NCBI GenBank assembly: GCA_010093485.1
Contig: MU001496.1
Location: forward strand, 90,685-154,684
DNA from: Karstenula rhodostoma CBS 690.94
Lineage: Eukaryota > Ascomycota > Dothideomycetes > Pleosporales > Didymosphaeriaceae
Direction: 5' to 3'
Length of the DNA stretch: 64,000 nt
The notes beneath the pieces were generated by a model. The model saw nothing but the letters and a program-made list of their open reading frames with translations, searched no databases and had not been told where the DNA came from. A program made the position numbers and the translations under genes. Below are positions 1 through 11,905 of the stretch, one piece after another. Each line of letters opens with the position of its first letter. Position 1 is the first letter of the stretch.

Positions 1-1497
1 CGCGCCACTCATAGTGGCTGTATCTTCCGTTCTTGGTAAGTCGCAATTATCACGCCCAGGAACCGAACGATTATTCTCCATGCATACGCACTCTGTCCCT
101 GAGCTAACACATCGTTTACATTCCGGGTATGTTTGGTCGCATTTGAGCTTGCGTCGATGACAAAGCGTGCATGCAAAGGTCCTTCTTTTTCTTTTCCAGG
201 GTATCTGAATCGACTGTTCGGTATCATCTGGTTGCTCCATGCGGTCGGTACGAAGAGGGCTGGTCTACTTGGCTCGATAGGGGATGAGGCTCGGTCGGAT
301 ATTGCAGTGCAAGTGACTACAGAAGAGAGGGTTTGTAAGAAGCGCGAGATTATTACTCCCGTGCATGGGGGCGGGGAGCAAGCGAGCAAGGTCCCTGCAT
401 GAAAGGATGCGCTTGCCATGTCAGCCTGGGGCGGAGGCCCTTGTCGCAGCCCTAGACCTGTTGAACACTGTTTATAGATTCAACAAGCAGAGGATAATGA
501 CCCAAGCAAAATCCGCTTTTCAAATTCTCGAGGCATGTACGGTAGAATATGTGTAACTTGCATGGTGTGGTGTACTATTAGAACTGCAATCGGATATGGT
601 ACTGGCTCCGTTGCGCTTACCGGCATCAAGTACAAAGGATGATGAGAACACGAGGTGTTAGATAAGCACCCAGCAATCGCATCAGTTGCTTACTCAATCT
701 AACAGCACGCTTTTTAGATTTGTTCAACGTGGATCTGGTTGAGGTGAAGCTGATCAATCAGTGAGGTGGGGCTGTTGATAGACCGATATGCTTGAAATGG
801 AACGATATCTGGGGCCAAAGACCAGCATGCCAGACCAATATTCCAGCACAGCTCCGATTGACTGTCTGTCGCGAGTATGCATCAGCGGTGTCTGATCTGG
901 CCCCGATCCAATAAGTCCGCTTGCGAGATCTTATACTGCATGCACCCGCATGATTTTTATTCTCATAGCACTTACACTCCTTATACCCCCTCATTCTCGA
1001 TATCCACGTCGCCTTTGGCCAGCGATTCAAGTGGGACCATGGTAGCAGGTAACGACTGTTGAAAGTCACTAATCCATGCTAAATGGATTTCTAAAATTGA
1101 TTTCTTTCAGAGGCGACGTGTATGAATTACGGTGCAAAAATGTGAATGTCCTCATTGGGCGGGATATGTATCCTCCATACCGTAGCAAAAGGAGAAGAAA
1201 TAGATTAAAAGTCGAGATCACTTTGGCCACGGTCATCCGCTAGAAGCTGCTCGATTGAAGGGTATTAAGTGGATATTCAGGGGCTGAGCATTTGCGCGCC
1301 AACCATTGTCGCGATGTGACGATGATGCAGGCCCAGGTCTGCAATGACGTCAATCATCTTTCATTGACCACCTCCTAATCTACGAACACCGCCTCCACGT
1401 AACTTCACAAACCAAATCGCAGCGAATCTCACACACGTTCAAGTCTTCGAATCAATACTTGCATTAACACCATCCACACAAACCTACAAACCTCACA
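1..1497. other. gene-free left flank
   Basis: No open frame here shows a recognisable domain, a typical fungal start context or splice-consistent extension. The longest frames are about 100-140 codons with no family resemblance. The last 150 bases are C/A-rich and probably form the promoter and 5' leader of the CsbD-like gene that starts at 1498. Confidence 0.5.
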
Positions 1498-1863
1498 ATG
1501 TCGTCCAACCAGCAACAACCCGGTCTCATCGCAGCACACGGGCAGTACGCCAAGGGCGCTGCTGAAGTACGTTACCTACTCCTTCTGCTCTCGTATTTTT
1601 CCAACCACGGATGTATTTCCTCCATGCTCTCCCCGCATCATCACTAACGTTCCGCCGCACAGGAAATGGTTGGCCAAGTCACAGGACTCCCGAACTGGAA
1701 GTCCTCGGGCCAAGAAGATAAGACCATCGCCGTCGACGCAATGAAGAAGGCTAGCGAGAACCGCGATACAAGTAAGGGTATGGGTGGAATCGAGGAGCAG
1801 GCAGGCAACCTCGTCGGTTGTGAAGGCATGCAGAAGGAGGGTGCGGACAGCAAGAAGCAATAA
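1498..1863 (+). CDS. CsbD/Hmp1-like small stress protein
   Basis: Two exons, 1498-1566 and 1663-1863, encode 89 residues. The 96-nt intron has a GTACGT donor, a CTAAC branch site near 1644 and a CAG acceptor. The product is small and hydrophilic. It contains the paired pattern seen in fungal CsbD-fold proteins: an N-terminal AxGQYAKGAAE-type segment, then VTGLPNWKSSGQEDK, and near the C-terminus a second copy of the theme, AGNLVGCEGMQKEGA. Fungal relatives are annotated as mismatched-base-pair and cruciform-DNA recognition protein (Hmp1 of Ustilago) and are often stress-induced; that role is known for the family, not shown here. The start is the first ATG and is preceded by an A/C-rich leader ending CACAATG. 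Family assignment is by sequence resemblance only. Confidence 0.85.
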
Positions 1864-2244
1864 GCGATACGCACTACAATGTACGAATAGAGCCATGGGA
1901 TAACGAAGTAATGATAACTTGCGACCATTATATCATGCTCGGATTGGACCTGAAATTTCATTTGTGATATCGGAGTAGCAATCGAGTAAAGATATCGGAG
2001 TTGGCAATCTCTTTCAAGGACAGCACCTGCCGAGATGGTACCCACTAGAGATACGGTTGAGCATGGCCACAGGGACTTGGGGGCACACCTAATTTTCATT
2101 GAATTATGACCTTGCAGTTACAATACGATAATCTGCCCACCCCTCGGAGCCAATTCTGCCGACGGTAGATGACGACATAGAATTCACATTTACAATCTGA
2201 TTTCGTACAATCCAAACGGCCTTTATCACCCCCACGAACACAAA
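1864..2244. other. intergenic, CsbD-like to SDR
   Basis: A 381-base spacer between two genes on the same strand. It should hold the 3' end of the first and the promoter of the second. I see no further gene or conspicuous repeat. Confidence 0.6.
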
Positions 2245-3320
2245 ATGGACGTCCAAGCACCCTTGAATCCATCAAACCTCTTCTCGGCCAAAGGCTTGGT
2301 CGTGGTAATCACCGGCGGAGGCAGTGGTACGTATGACCAGCTACCCCGCGCTGCCCCTCCTCCGTCCCGCATAGCTTCATCTCCTTCACTACAACGGTAA
2401 CACAACCATCAACCCTCCCATACTGATGCACAAACATAGGTCTCGGTCTCGCCTATGCATCTGCGCTCTACCAGAACGGCGCCGAAAAGATCTACATCCT
2501 CGGCCGCCGCCTGAATGTTCTTGAAGACGCGATCAAGACGCTCGAAGCGTCGCCTTCTGCGCCGAAGAATGCTTCTTCCGTCCTCGCCGCCATTGCCTGC
2601 GACGTCACGGACCAGAAGTCTGTAGGCGATGCAGTCGCCCGGATCGAGAAAGATGTAGGCTACGTAGACGTGCTCATCAACAACGCCGGCGTGCTCGGTC
2701 CCACAAATGGAGCAGACCTGTACAAAGCAGACTCAATCGATCAATTGAAGGATGCCATGCTGCAAGACTACTTGGGCTGGGACCTCGCCTTCAAAATCAA
2801 CACACAAGCCGTAATCGGCGTCTCCGCGGCTTTCCTCCCACTTCTCGAAGCAGCGAACACACGGCGTGGCTGGGCGAAGGGCAAGGTCGAAGGCGACGGG
2901 AACCCGCGTGCGCAAGACACATCCGCCTTATCCAAGGTCGGTGCGGACCCCGACGACGACCGCATGGCGCACATCATCACGACTGCTTCTGTGGCCTCCT
3001 TCATGCGGTACTGCACGGCGGGGCTGGCGTACAACGCGTCGAAAGCAGGCGCCGCGCACCTGAGCAAGATGCTGGCGTCGTTCCTCGCGCCGTGGGGGAT
3101 CCGGAGCAACGTGATTGCACCGGGGCCGTATCCGAGCGAGATGACGAAGTCGCGGAGCGCAAAGTTTGGGACGAACGCGGTGCCGCAGGGAAGGATGGGA
3201 AGCGCGAACGATGTTGCTGCGCTGTTGTTGTTTTTGGTGGGGAAAGGGGGCGCGTATACGAATGGGACGGTGCAAGTTACGGATGGTGGGAGGATGGGAG
3301 TGTTTCCGGGGACGTACTAG
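2245..3320 (+). CDS. short-chain dehydrogenase/reductase
   Basis: Exons 2245-2326 and 2440-3320 encode 320 residues; the 113-nt intron has a GTACGT donor and a TAG acceptor. The splice restores the Rossmann nucleotide-binding glycine motif TGGGSGLGLAYA at about residues 23-34. Further classical SDR signatures follow: NNAG near residue 143, a serine-containing strand before the active site (ITTASVAS), and the catalytic YNASK (Y-x3-K). The C-terminal region ends in the common NGTVQVTDGGRMG pattern that closes the fold. The enzyme should use NAD(P)(H) to interconvert an alcohol and a carbonyl. The substrate cannot be read from sequence. No signal peptide or membrane segment is present, so it is probably cytosolic. 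There is no biosynthetic cluster around it. Confidence 0.9.
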
Positions 3321-3847
3321 GGTGTGCGAAGTAGCTATGGGATGAGATAGATGAGCTACGGTGGTAGATGTGGGTTAGAGCCAAGATGGTGTATGTGACA
3401 TGCACCAATTGACTTTTTCACTTTTGGAATCCAGCATTATGCCCAGCATGTCAGAAAGCGATGTGAGGCAATTTGCCATGACAACGGCGTCGCCATCGAA
3501 AAGGGATGCAAGCTGGGATTCGACAACCGAAGTATACCACAAGTATTCGAGAGCAGCGCTAGTTCCTGGTTGTTGTAAGTTCAAGAATACGCATCCGGTT
3601 CGCGCACACATGGATTTCTTTGCAGTGGTTCATCTTCCAGGGGCCAGATGTAGTGGTCTGGCTGTGAAAGCGCGTCATCCCGAAACGGCAGGGATGATGA
3701 ACGGCATACGCACGGGCCATGATCCGCGCCATCTTTATTTCGAGCTTCGCAAAGCACTCGACCTACATTCACGACCATTGACGCCACGCCATACGGCCTA
3801 CAACCCTTTTCTGCCCAAAGTGCGGCTTTAAGACAAGTCTCGACGTC
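3321..3847. other. intergenic, SDR to COX19
   Basis: A 527-base spacer. A 143-codon frame at 3400-3831 overlaps it but has no recognisable domain and runs up against the COX19 start, so I treat it as chance. Confidence 0.55.
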
Positions 3848-4907
3848 ATGAGTACCTTTGGCAGTCCCGGCGGCCAAGTGAAGGCTGGCAGGCCGACACC
3901 GTACGTTGCAACCTGGCTTCCGTTCTGAGCTTCCCTAACCCAAGCTGCCGTCCCGATGCGCCGGCAACACACGCCCTAGATGGAAGTTGCTAACGGAAGC
4001 TATTGGCAGTCCAGAGCGCGGCTCATTCCCCCTCGATCATGACGGTCCGTACCCCATATCCCACGCTCCGGCGTCCAGTCCTCCCTCTGCCTTGTATCAC
4101 GCCCTCCGGAGCCCTGCCGCCGCTGACTGAGCATTCCAGGCGAGTGCAAGCACATCATCTCACGCTATCTGAGCTGCATCCGATCCCACCGTGGGACCAA
4201 CGATGCCGCGTGTCGCGAGCTGTCGAAACAATACCTGACCTGCCGCATGGACCGGTACGTACCAATGTCCCCTTTTTATCGAAACGTCCCGATTCTCTAG
4301 CCTTGCGCACGGTGCCGCAGCTATGTTTGTCACCGACGCAAGCCACGGCCGTTCTGAATTCGAAGCAAGGGAGGCAGTGGATCTTGTGATACCGATCTGT
4401 CAAAGTGACTTGACCGGGCTCCCGGAACTCGTGGAATAGACTGCGCATAGGGGCCCTTCTTTTGCAGCAAGGGAGACGCACTGCACTCCCCATTCCTCTG
4501 TTTCAGCCAGGAGCAAAGCCGTCTCCACCAACTGCAGCTGTCGGAGCTGTCAGATGGGCAGTCCCACTGCCTCATTCGTCGCGGTTCTGGCCCGATATCC
4601 TTCGCTGCTCCACCCTTCTCCATACTTCGCAGCGCCTCCAGCAACGCCTTTCACCCCACTTCCTTCTGTTACACTGCTTCGGCAGCATCCGAACGGGCTA
4701 CAACGTCCTAAAGTAGCCTTGCCTCAGAACTCTGCTGACCGCGTCTGCTGCGACAGGAACCTTATGGCGCCTGACTCGTTCAAGAACCTTGGTTTTGGCG
4801 ACGACGCTGATGGCCCAGCGCAAGCGCCCACGCCTACGCCTGCGACTGCAACCCCATCCCAGCAGCAACCTCGATCGCAAACCGACGATAAGCCTCGCGC
4901 CTCCTAG
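3848..4907 (+). CDS. COX19: cytochrome c oxidase assembly protein Cox19
   Basis: Four exons, 3848-3900, 4010-4044, 4140-4254 and 4757-4907, encode 117 residues. All splice phases agree and none of the exons is conspicuous on its own. The protein shows the Cox19 hallmarks: an N-terminal PTPPERGSFPLDHDGEC block, then the twin CX9C helices (C-KHIISRYLS-C and C-RELSKQYLT-C), CRMDR, and the LMAPDSFKNLGF segment, followed by a low-complexity P/T/Q tail. Twin CX9C proteins are imported into the mitochondrial intermembrane space by Mia40. Cox19 acts with Cox11 in copper delivery to cytochrome c oxidase. The third intron is 502 nt, unusually long for this genome, while the others are 109 and 95 nt. 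The gene is easily missed because no single frame exceeds about 50 real codons. Confidence 0.93.
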
Positions 4908-6685
4908 ATGAAGCCCCGTATCGAGAGGAATGAAGGGACTTGCGGCTCCCGCTCTGCGGCTCGGCAGTATCCGAATAACCGAATCTATCCCTGCTCTTCG
5001 TCTGGACCACTCACGGCCGACGCCTTGTCCAGGTCTCGCGGCAACGCTCCGAGGATAGACGACAGCTTTGACAGGTTACATCACATCGCGCCTGGTAGTA
5101 TCTCCATGTCTAACTTTGAGACAATCCAAGGGCTGAACACAGAGTGGAGTCGACTAGACAGTGTGTCGGGAACGACAATGCCAGAAGAGCGAGAAAAGGT
5201 GTATTGGACTACTGGGAGGACAGCCGCTGATGTACTGCTCCGCCACAACAGCAAGCACCACATGCGACATGTCCCAACGGTCAGCCACCGAAGCTACAAC
5301 ATACGAGGTACCAATAAACCTTTATTCGACATAACTATTGCCCTCCGCACAGCTCCCCATACCGTGAACCATGATATCGCACCTGCCTCCGCACCCTGCT
5401 CCTCCCGCAGGCCGTCTCCCGCACCAGCTAAGACATCCATCATCCACACTGGCCAGAAGCGGGATCGATCGGCACAACCACCGATCGCCGGACGCGGGGT
5501 GCAACGTCGCACTGCGGACGGGATGCCTGCACTAGCCTGCGCGCAACCGAGCTCACTGACCACCGCTTCCGTTGTTCCCCAAGCTCCGCACCTCAGGCGA
5601 TGCGCGCAGCAAGATGGAGTCCTCGCGCTGCGTTGTGTGGCGGCGGCGGCGACGGCGGCAACGCAACGGTTCTGCGCCGGGGCACCGGGTGCGCGCGTCG
5701 TGCAGCGGGGCAGGTGATTCGATGCGCCATGGGACTCTGTCTGCGGTGGGTGTGGGTGTGCGGGATGCAGGCAGAGCAGACCGATGACGGCCTTGTTTGA
5801 CGAGCGTAGCAAGCAGTAGTTAGTGAGAAGTGTAGACACTGTCGACGGACGCACATGCTGCATCCCACTTTCCGTAGACGCGGAGCGAAGCCGGCTGCAT
5901 AACGGTACATGTTCACATATTGCGTTGTATTAAGAAGCGGCCTGCGCTTTGGCTCAAACACCGGCGTCGGCGCCGGCGGTTACGCTGCATGCTCGCCACC
6001 GCAGACGCAGACGCAGATGCCAGTACCCTGCCCACACTAAACTGTCAGTTAGGTCGTGCGTGGGCACGCAGTGTTGAGAGGGTACAGCGTCTGCGCCTCT
6101 TGTGTGTTTCTGTGGGTGAAAACGGCCAGTCTGTGTTGCCGATGCTGAAGATAGACAGAGGGTGTCTGGGGGTGCAAGTGTTGAGGAAGTCTATGCTTGC
6201 TCCAACTCCTGTACCACGGAGGCGTTGCGCCGGGTGCGAGTGCCGCTGCAAGACGAGACAGCTTTTCCCGATGGATGTCTGGATGACCGTACTCTAGATG
6301 GAGGGCAGTGTTTCAAACAGATTCAACACTCTGTCATGGATGGTGTCTTGATAGATTGGCTGATAACGATGCATGCTGGGACGGAAAGCCCCGTGGTGTA
6401 CGCACATGGGGCGCTCACATCCGAGTCTACGAAGATGCCCATGCCCGGCGGCGGAAAACGCTGGGAGAAAGAAGGTCAGACGAGCGCGGCGGGCGGGGCG
6501 CGTGCACGCGAGGCGCCCGGGTGCCAGAGTGGGAGATGGGTTCCAGAGGCGTAACATGTCATGCCTGGGTTTGTCTTGAGGTGCAGGATCTGGTGGAGCG
6601 GCGGGGCAGGGCCGTGGCTGGGGGGGACTCTGGCTTTGGGCGATTTGTGGGACGATGGGCGAGTGCTTGTGGGAGGCGGAGAGGT

Positions 6686-6715
6686 GGGATGGGATGGGAT
6701 GGGATGGGATGGGAT
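6686..6715. repeat. (GGGAT)6 microsatellite
   Basis: Six uninterrupted GGGAT units in the gene-free block. Not a known fungal telomere repeat. Confidence 0.95.
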
Positions 6716-7120
6716 GAGTTACTCAGGCAGATACCTAGCATCTGAAGTGGCAGACGAGCTGGCAGGATTCATTCATCCATCTTGTGTCTGTCTGGCTCTG
6801 CATCTCTGCTCTAAGAGCGCGTGGTGGAGACGAAGCAACGCAAGCCCTCTCCCGTCTCCCTCCATCCATTCCCACGTCCCCGATCCCGCATCCTCACCTC
6901 ACACCCTCAGCCCAGGGACTGAAAACCGCCGCCTTCCGCGCCAAAACGACGCAACTTCCCCAACGCATGAACACGGCCGAACAAGGCAGCCCAGCCCCAG
7001 CCCCAGCCCACCTTCATCGTCAAAGACGGACAAACAGACCAAAAGGACAAAGACACGCCACACTGACTGACTGAGACAACGCAAGCACGCAAAGCAAAAC
7101 TTTACTATGGGAGGTAGGAC

Positions 7121-7121
7121 G

Positions 7122-7160
<39 letters not shown>
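7121..7160. repeat. (GCCT)10 microsatellite
   Basis: Ten uninterrupted GCCT units. The length polymorphism expected of such a run would make it a strain marker. Confidence 0.97.
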
Positions 7161-7263
7161 TGATGATCCATCCATCGCTCGACGCAATGTCGATGCCTAC
7201 CTAGCCTAGCCCAGCCAGACTACCTACCGTGCACACATTTGCCTTCCCTTTCCGCTGAAGAAT

Positions 7264-7278
7264 AAAAAAAAAAAAAAA
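7264..7278. repeat. A15 homopolymer
   Basis: Fifteen consecutive A residues in the gene-free block. There is no sign of an adjacent retroposed copy. Confidence 0.95.
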
Positions 7279-8358
7279 TGGAATGACTCAAGCAATCCAA
7301 GTCCGCGGGAATAATAATGCCTCGTACACGAGAAAAGTGACAAGGCTGTGGGTGGTGGCGATGTAGCAGTCCAGTCCTGTATGCGGACCGTGCGCACCAC
7401 CCCTCCCAAAGGGGGTGTACGTACCCACCCACACACCCAAGGGAGGCTGTGCCAATGTTGCGTTTGATACCGGGACCAGGCGGAAGGGGAAGCGGATGAC
7501 TCGGCCGGCCAGGCATCCGCGTCTTCATCCCACGGCCGCCTCAGGCACCCTTCGCACCTTGTTGAGTCAAGTACGCACAAGCAAAGGCAAGGCAAGGCAC
7601 AAGCAGGCATGTTGTGTAATAGATGATAGAGATGTATTAAGGGGAATACCATATGAATGAAACAGCCATGGGCAACAAAGAAACATGAACAGAGCAACGA
7701 AAAACCTGTAGCAGAGCCTAGCAAAACATCATCCGCGATGTAGTGCGTCGAGTTCCCGTTCCGCCAAGTGTAGGACCATGCGTGAAAACATGAAGAGATA
7801 GATGTGCAGGAACAAAACCATTAATATGCCCAGATCAAACCCGCCCATGCAACGCGCACATGAAAACAGACCATCATATTCGAAAACGGAGAGTGGAATG
7901 AATGGACAGACAAAGTGTTTGTGCCTATAGCGAGTAGATCGGTATAGACAGCGAAGTCGAAACGCAACTAAATGAGAAAGCGGGACTCCGAGCCTAGCCA
8001 GGCGGGAGTCGTGCGCCGATAAAGTATGCACGTCGATAGGCCAACTACGCCGGAGGAAACATGAAATCGAAGATCATAAATGTGAAGAAAGTGATAAGCC
8101 GATGCTGTCGGAGATGAGGGACGCGTTCGTCTCATGGCCAGCACAGAAGGACGGCGCGGTCGCTTCGACATGCATGGAAGATCTCGGTGATATAGAAGCC
8201 ACGTCTAGGGCGGTAAATGGCAGTCTGGAGCAACACCGATAAAGAAAGTGCACATGCCGCAGGTAGCAATGTGCTGGGGGTATCGTGGGGGGTATCATCA
8301 ATAGGAAAGCGGACGATGCGGAAAGATGCCGAGGACAGGGGGTGCCAACTTCTTGGAC

Positions 8359-10059
8359 CTAGTTGAGTTCCATGAAGTTTTCATCTTCTTCTTTCAGACT
8401 CTGGTTCGTCCAGTATTGATGTGAAGTGTTGTTCGCGTTGATGTTCGAACCGCTACCGTTGCTCTGCATGTCCGGGCTGAGGCTCTGCGGCGTGTGGTTC
8501 AGAGGCTCGCCGGCGAGGTTGGTGTGCTTTGGAACGCGCAGTCCGGACCCTGGGCCACGGGAATATTTGAAGGTGGAGAAGCCGTTCTTCTCGACAGCTT
8601 CCACTAGCTCCGTGCGCATACGACGTACTTCTTCGGTCTGATCAGGCTCCCAGTTCTCTCCAGGGGAGAGCTGCTGTAGGCGAGCTTGCATCTCATCGCG
8701 CTCCTGGGTCATCTTGTAGAGCAACCACATGAGGTCACGGGTCCAGCTGACAGCACCGTTGAGGATGTCGCCTTTGTTGGGACCCTTGTCCTTGTCTTCC
8801 AGGGGCAGTCCTTGCGTGATATTGCCAGCTGCTCGCCTCCCAGCACCACCAGCCAACAACGACGTCGCTTGTGGCGGCGACATGCCACTGGCGCCCAAGG
8901 TAGGCGACATCGGGCCGTTGTTATTGATGTGTTTGCGGATCTTCTCATCCTCCAGACGATGCTGCGGTACAAGTCGAGAAAGGTCGTGGATGCGCTCGTT
9001 GATGTTGTCGCGGCGACGGCGCTCGACAAGGTTGTGAGATTCACGACGGCGACGCTTCTTCGCATCCTGCGTCTGACCAATGTCGACCTTGGCGGGCAAG
9101 GACGCGTGCTTGGCGGAGTGCATAACCTCAGAGATCTGATGATGCTGCAGGTTACCGCCGTGGGGTGAGCTCGGCGAATCGACCCAGCTGTTGGAGTGGC
9201 CGCTTCCCGGAGTGCCATCCCACTGAGTGGACGATATGCTAGGCTTGTGCCCATGCATACGGGAAGCCATGATGGGCTGGGACCCAAAGTTGCCTGAATC
9301 CGGCGTGCCCAAGTGAAGATTGCTGATGGCTGGAGTCTTGGGTGACATTGGGCTCCTGTTGTCGGACGGAAGGCGGCTCATGGAGATGCGTGGACGTGCC
9401 TGACTACCCTGCATGCTGCCGGAGAAGCCCATGGGGTGTCGGTTGTGATACTGATTGAAGTCGAACCCGTTGGGGTTGACAAAGGGACTCTGAATGGGAG
9501 CGTCGTCAGGGGTGTTGGAGTAAATCTGGTGGTTGATGTTCTGGTGACTGCCGATGACATGGTTGCTGTTCGCCGGGAAGAACTCGTGCTGGTTGGAACG
9601 GTCGTTCTGTCCGAACGCATCGAACCCTTGATGCTGCTCAAAGTTGCCCAGCGAATCTGCGAGCTCGTCATCTGCAATGCCCGCACCACCGGCGATGTAG
9701 CCGTTGGAGCCACCGAAGTGGTTGTTCATGTTCATGCTTGCGCTCATGGTGAGGTCGGATGGGTTGATACCGTTCCCAGTGTCGTGGGGTGCGCTGAATT
9801 GCTGGTTTCCAAACGAGTTCATGCTGAAACCGCTTTGGGAGATGAAGTTGTTGTGCGTGAAGTCGTCGTGCTCCTCTTTGATGTAGGGTGTTGGTGAGCC
9901 ACTACCGGCCATGTTAAAAATGTCGGCGTCTAGTGTGTCGTCAGAGAAAGGGTCCGGGCGAAAATCCAACCTCGCAAGGGTCTTCTGAGGAGAGTAGGAA
10001 GAAGGAGGAGTGAAAAGGGCGTCCGCTTGAGGGACAGTCAGTATGCTTTCATAGAGCAT
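8359..10059 (-). CDS. bHLH transcription factor with extended loop
   Basis: A single exon encodes 566 residues. The N-terminal 330 residues are N/S/G/Q/H-rich and disordered. From about residue 335 comes a basic region with KKRRRR and ESHNLVERRRRDNINERI, then helix 1 ending in RLVPQ, a loop of about 65 residues rich in S/P/G, and helix 2 around KGDILNGAVSWTRDLMWLL near residue 440, continuing into a short heptad-like segment. The H-E-R pattern in the basic region predicts E-box (CANNTG) binding as a dimer in the nucleus. Fungal homologues are often annotated as an HLH factor of the GlcD-gamma type, similar to the MITF/USF branch. I chose the ATG at 10059 because the protein then begins MLYESILTVPQAD. 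The frame stays open to 10224, but that extension looks like leader sequence. The target genes are unknown. Confidence 0.85.
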   Translation of the reverse strand: MLYESILTVPQADALFTPPSSYSPQKTLARLDFRPDPFSDDTLDADIFNMAGSGSPTPYIKEEHDDFTHNNFISQSGFSMNSFGNQQFSAPHDTGNGINPSDLTMSASMNMNNHFGGSNGYIAGGAGIADDELADSLGNFEQHQGFDAFGQNDRSNQHEFFPANSNHVIGSHQNINHQIYSNTPDDAPIQSPFVNPNGFDFNQYHNRHPMGFSGSMQGSQARPRISMSRLPSDNRSPMSPKTPAISNLHLGTPDSGNFGSQPIMASRMHGHKPSISSTQWDGTPGSGHSNSWVDSPSSPHGGNLQHHQISEVMHSAKHASLPAKVDIGQTQDAKKRRRRESHNLVERRRRDNINERIHDLSRLVPQHRLEDEKIRKHINNNGPMSPTLGASGMSPPQATSLLAGGAGRRAAGNITQGLPLEDKDKGPNKGDILNGAVSWTRDLMWLLYKMTQERDEMQARLQQLSPGENWEPDQTEEVRRMRTELVEAVEKNGFSTFKYSRGPGSGLRVPKHTNLAGEPLNHTPQSLSPDMQSNGSGSNINANNTSHQYWTNQSLKEEDENFMELN

Positions 10060-11905
10060 GATGGCAACAGCAGAGGTTGGTCGACTGGAAACGGAATGGA
10101 GATAGAAGAGGAAAGCGATATAGGTGATATAGAGAGACAGGGCAACAGGGGTGCAGCCCAGGGTGTTCTCATGACAACCAAGGGGTGGTGATGTGACGGG
10201 GGCGTACTTACTGGGCTGTGGCATTACTGAAGGTTACAGTGGGTGCGGAATGCGATGTTAGAGGCCGGGTACCGGTAATGGTCCCGGGTCTCGATGACCT
10301 GAAACGCTCTTACTTTGACCAAGCGAGTGACTGCGGAATGCAGTCAAAGTTTTGCAGGGAACTGGCAGCACGAGACAGCCTGTGACCCTATAAAAGCTGG
10401 GGTGCCGATTGCTAGAACGGCCACACGATCAGAGAGGCAAAGCTCGGGGCACTCGCTTGCGTGCTAAATAGACACTCGAGACAAGAGGATGTTTGTTCTG
10501 CATAAGAAGCGTTAGTCGCGCAGTGGGGGGACGCAGAAGCAGCTGCAAGTGGCTAATGGGGGGAGAGACGGCTCACCGGACACGGCGAGCTGGGTTGTGA
10601 TGCTCGCACAGGGGCGGAGGTGAAGTTCTGGCTGCTCCCTGGGGTGTGGTGGGCGGCGCAGAGGCGTGTATGCGTGGAGGGATGGGACGATGCTCGTGGC
10701 TGTGGTTTCGGGCCGATCTGGAGTTCTATGTCAGCGGCAGGCTCTCACAGGCACCGAGTCTGAGGGCGGGCTCTGGCGTTGCAGAGGTGTGGCGCACAGG
10801 TGGAGGCGAGCGTCGGTGGACGACAGGCGTAGTGGAGACTGTGGTACGGGGAGCCGAAAGCAGAGAAACAGTCGGCAGGCCGGTCGCACAGCGCCAATTC
10901 TGCCGTCTGGGATGCCGTGTGCTCGCCAGGCGGCGACATGCAGGCCAGGCGAGAGGAGGAAGGAGCGACGGGGCGTTTGACTCACCTCACCTCGCGGTCG
11001 AGGAAGTGGCAATCGCGGACAGGGCGGCGACTCGAACGGCTGGGGCAGGCCTCGACGGAAGGGCGGGGCAGGCGTTCGCGCGGGGGGGGTGCCGCGCACA
11101 GAGAGAGAGAGAGCAAACTCGCGGGCGTGGGGAGCGGGCTGGTGGCACACGATTGTCTCTTTGAAGCCCAGAGGACACAGTGCAGTGCAGGGCAGACGGC
11201 CGGACAGGGCAGAGGACGTCGGCGCAGGACGAGGGCGCTCGTCTGAAGGCGCAATGGCAGGAGGAGTCGGGGTTGTCGGCGGGCTCTGTGGCACGTACTC
11301 TGGAGGGGGAATACTGGAGGTGGGTAGCGGAGGGCGAGCTGGAGGTGGGGGGGAGTTTGTCGGTATCCGCTCTCGCAGTTGGGCGCTAAGGGCGGGCGGG
11401 ACAATGCGCGGCTGGACAATGGGGGGGCGGGTGTTTGCAGGCAGGGCGAAACGCAGCGTGAGAGGGCGGGGATGGTGTTTGGAGCCCGGTGAGAGACGAG
11501 ACGAGGTGGTGGCCGCGCCTGGGGGGTGAGAGAGGGCACAGAAGGCGGTGGGCGGTCTGCACTCCAGGGCCAGGCCAGACGGGCGTCGGGCGAGCGACGA
11601 CTAGCCGGGGTGCTGCGGGCGGTGCCAAGCGAAGCGAACGTCGGCGTCGGCGGCCCACGACTCACTCGCACGCACGCAGTTGCAGTTGCAGTTGCAGTCG
11701 CAGTCAATCAGCGCGCCGGCTGCAGCGCTGCTCGTCGCGGGCTTCGGCAAAAGAAACGCACGCTGGAGCTGCCGTGGTGCGTCGCGGAGGCTTGCCGCGG
11801 GCGATGTGGCTGGTGTATACAGAGACAGAGCCTTGGTACGCAGGGTGGAGCAGAGGGGCGACGGCGGCCAGCAGCAGTGCATGTGTATGAGTAGATCTAT
11901 ACACG

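Larger units (their letters stand above)
4908..8358. other. 3.45-kb gene-free block with microsatellites
   Basis: Lies between two convergent genes, the COX19 end and the bHLH 3' end. Frames up to 269 codons exist on both strands, but they overlap each other, are rich in R/A/P/S, and carry no domain. The sequence contains GGGAT, GCCT and poly-A simple repeats, annotated separately. It may hold long 3' untranslated regions or non-coding transcripts, but nothing in the sequence proves that. Confidence 0.5.

Noticed and set aside
4908..5717. 269-codon + frame directly after the COX19 stop
   Set aside because: It begins in the COX19 3' region, has no domain or coding-like composition, and overlaps an equally long minus-strand frame.
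5294..5863. 189-codon minus frame
   Set aside because: A/R/C/P-rich chance frame in GC-rich sequence; no family resemblance or splice extension.
6686..6715. GGGAT array as internal telomere repeat
   Set aside because: The unit does not match TTAGGG or other known fungal telomere units, and no subtelomeric features accompany it.
10982..11707. 241-codon minus frame in the bHLH/SFT2 spacer
   Set aside because: Low complexity (R/P/S/A), starts in a simple repeat, and overlaps several frames of similar length on both strands.
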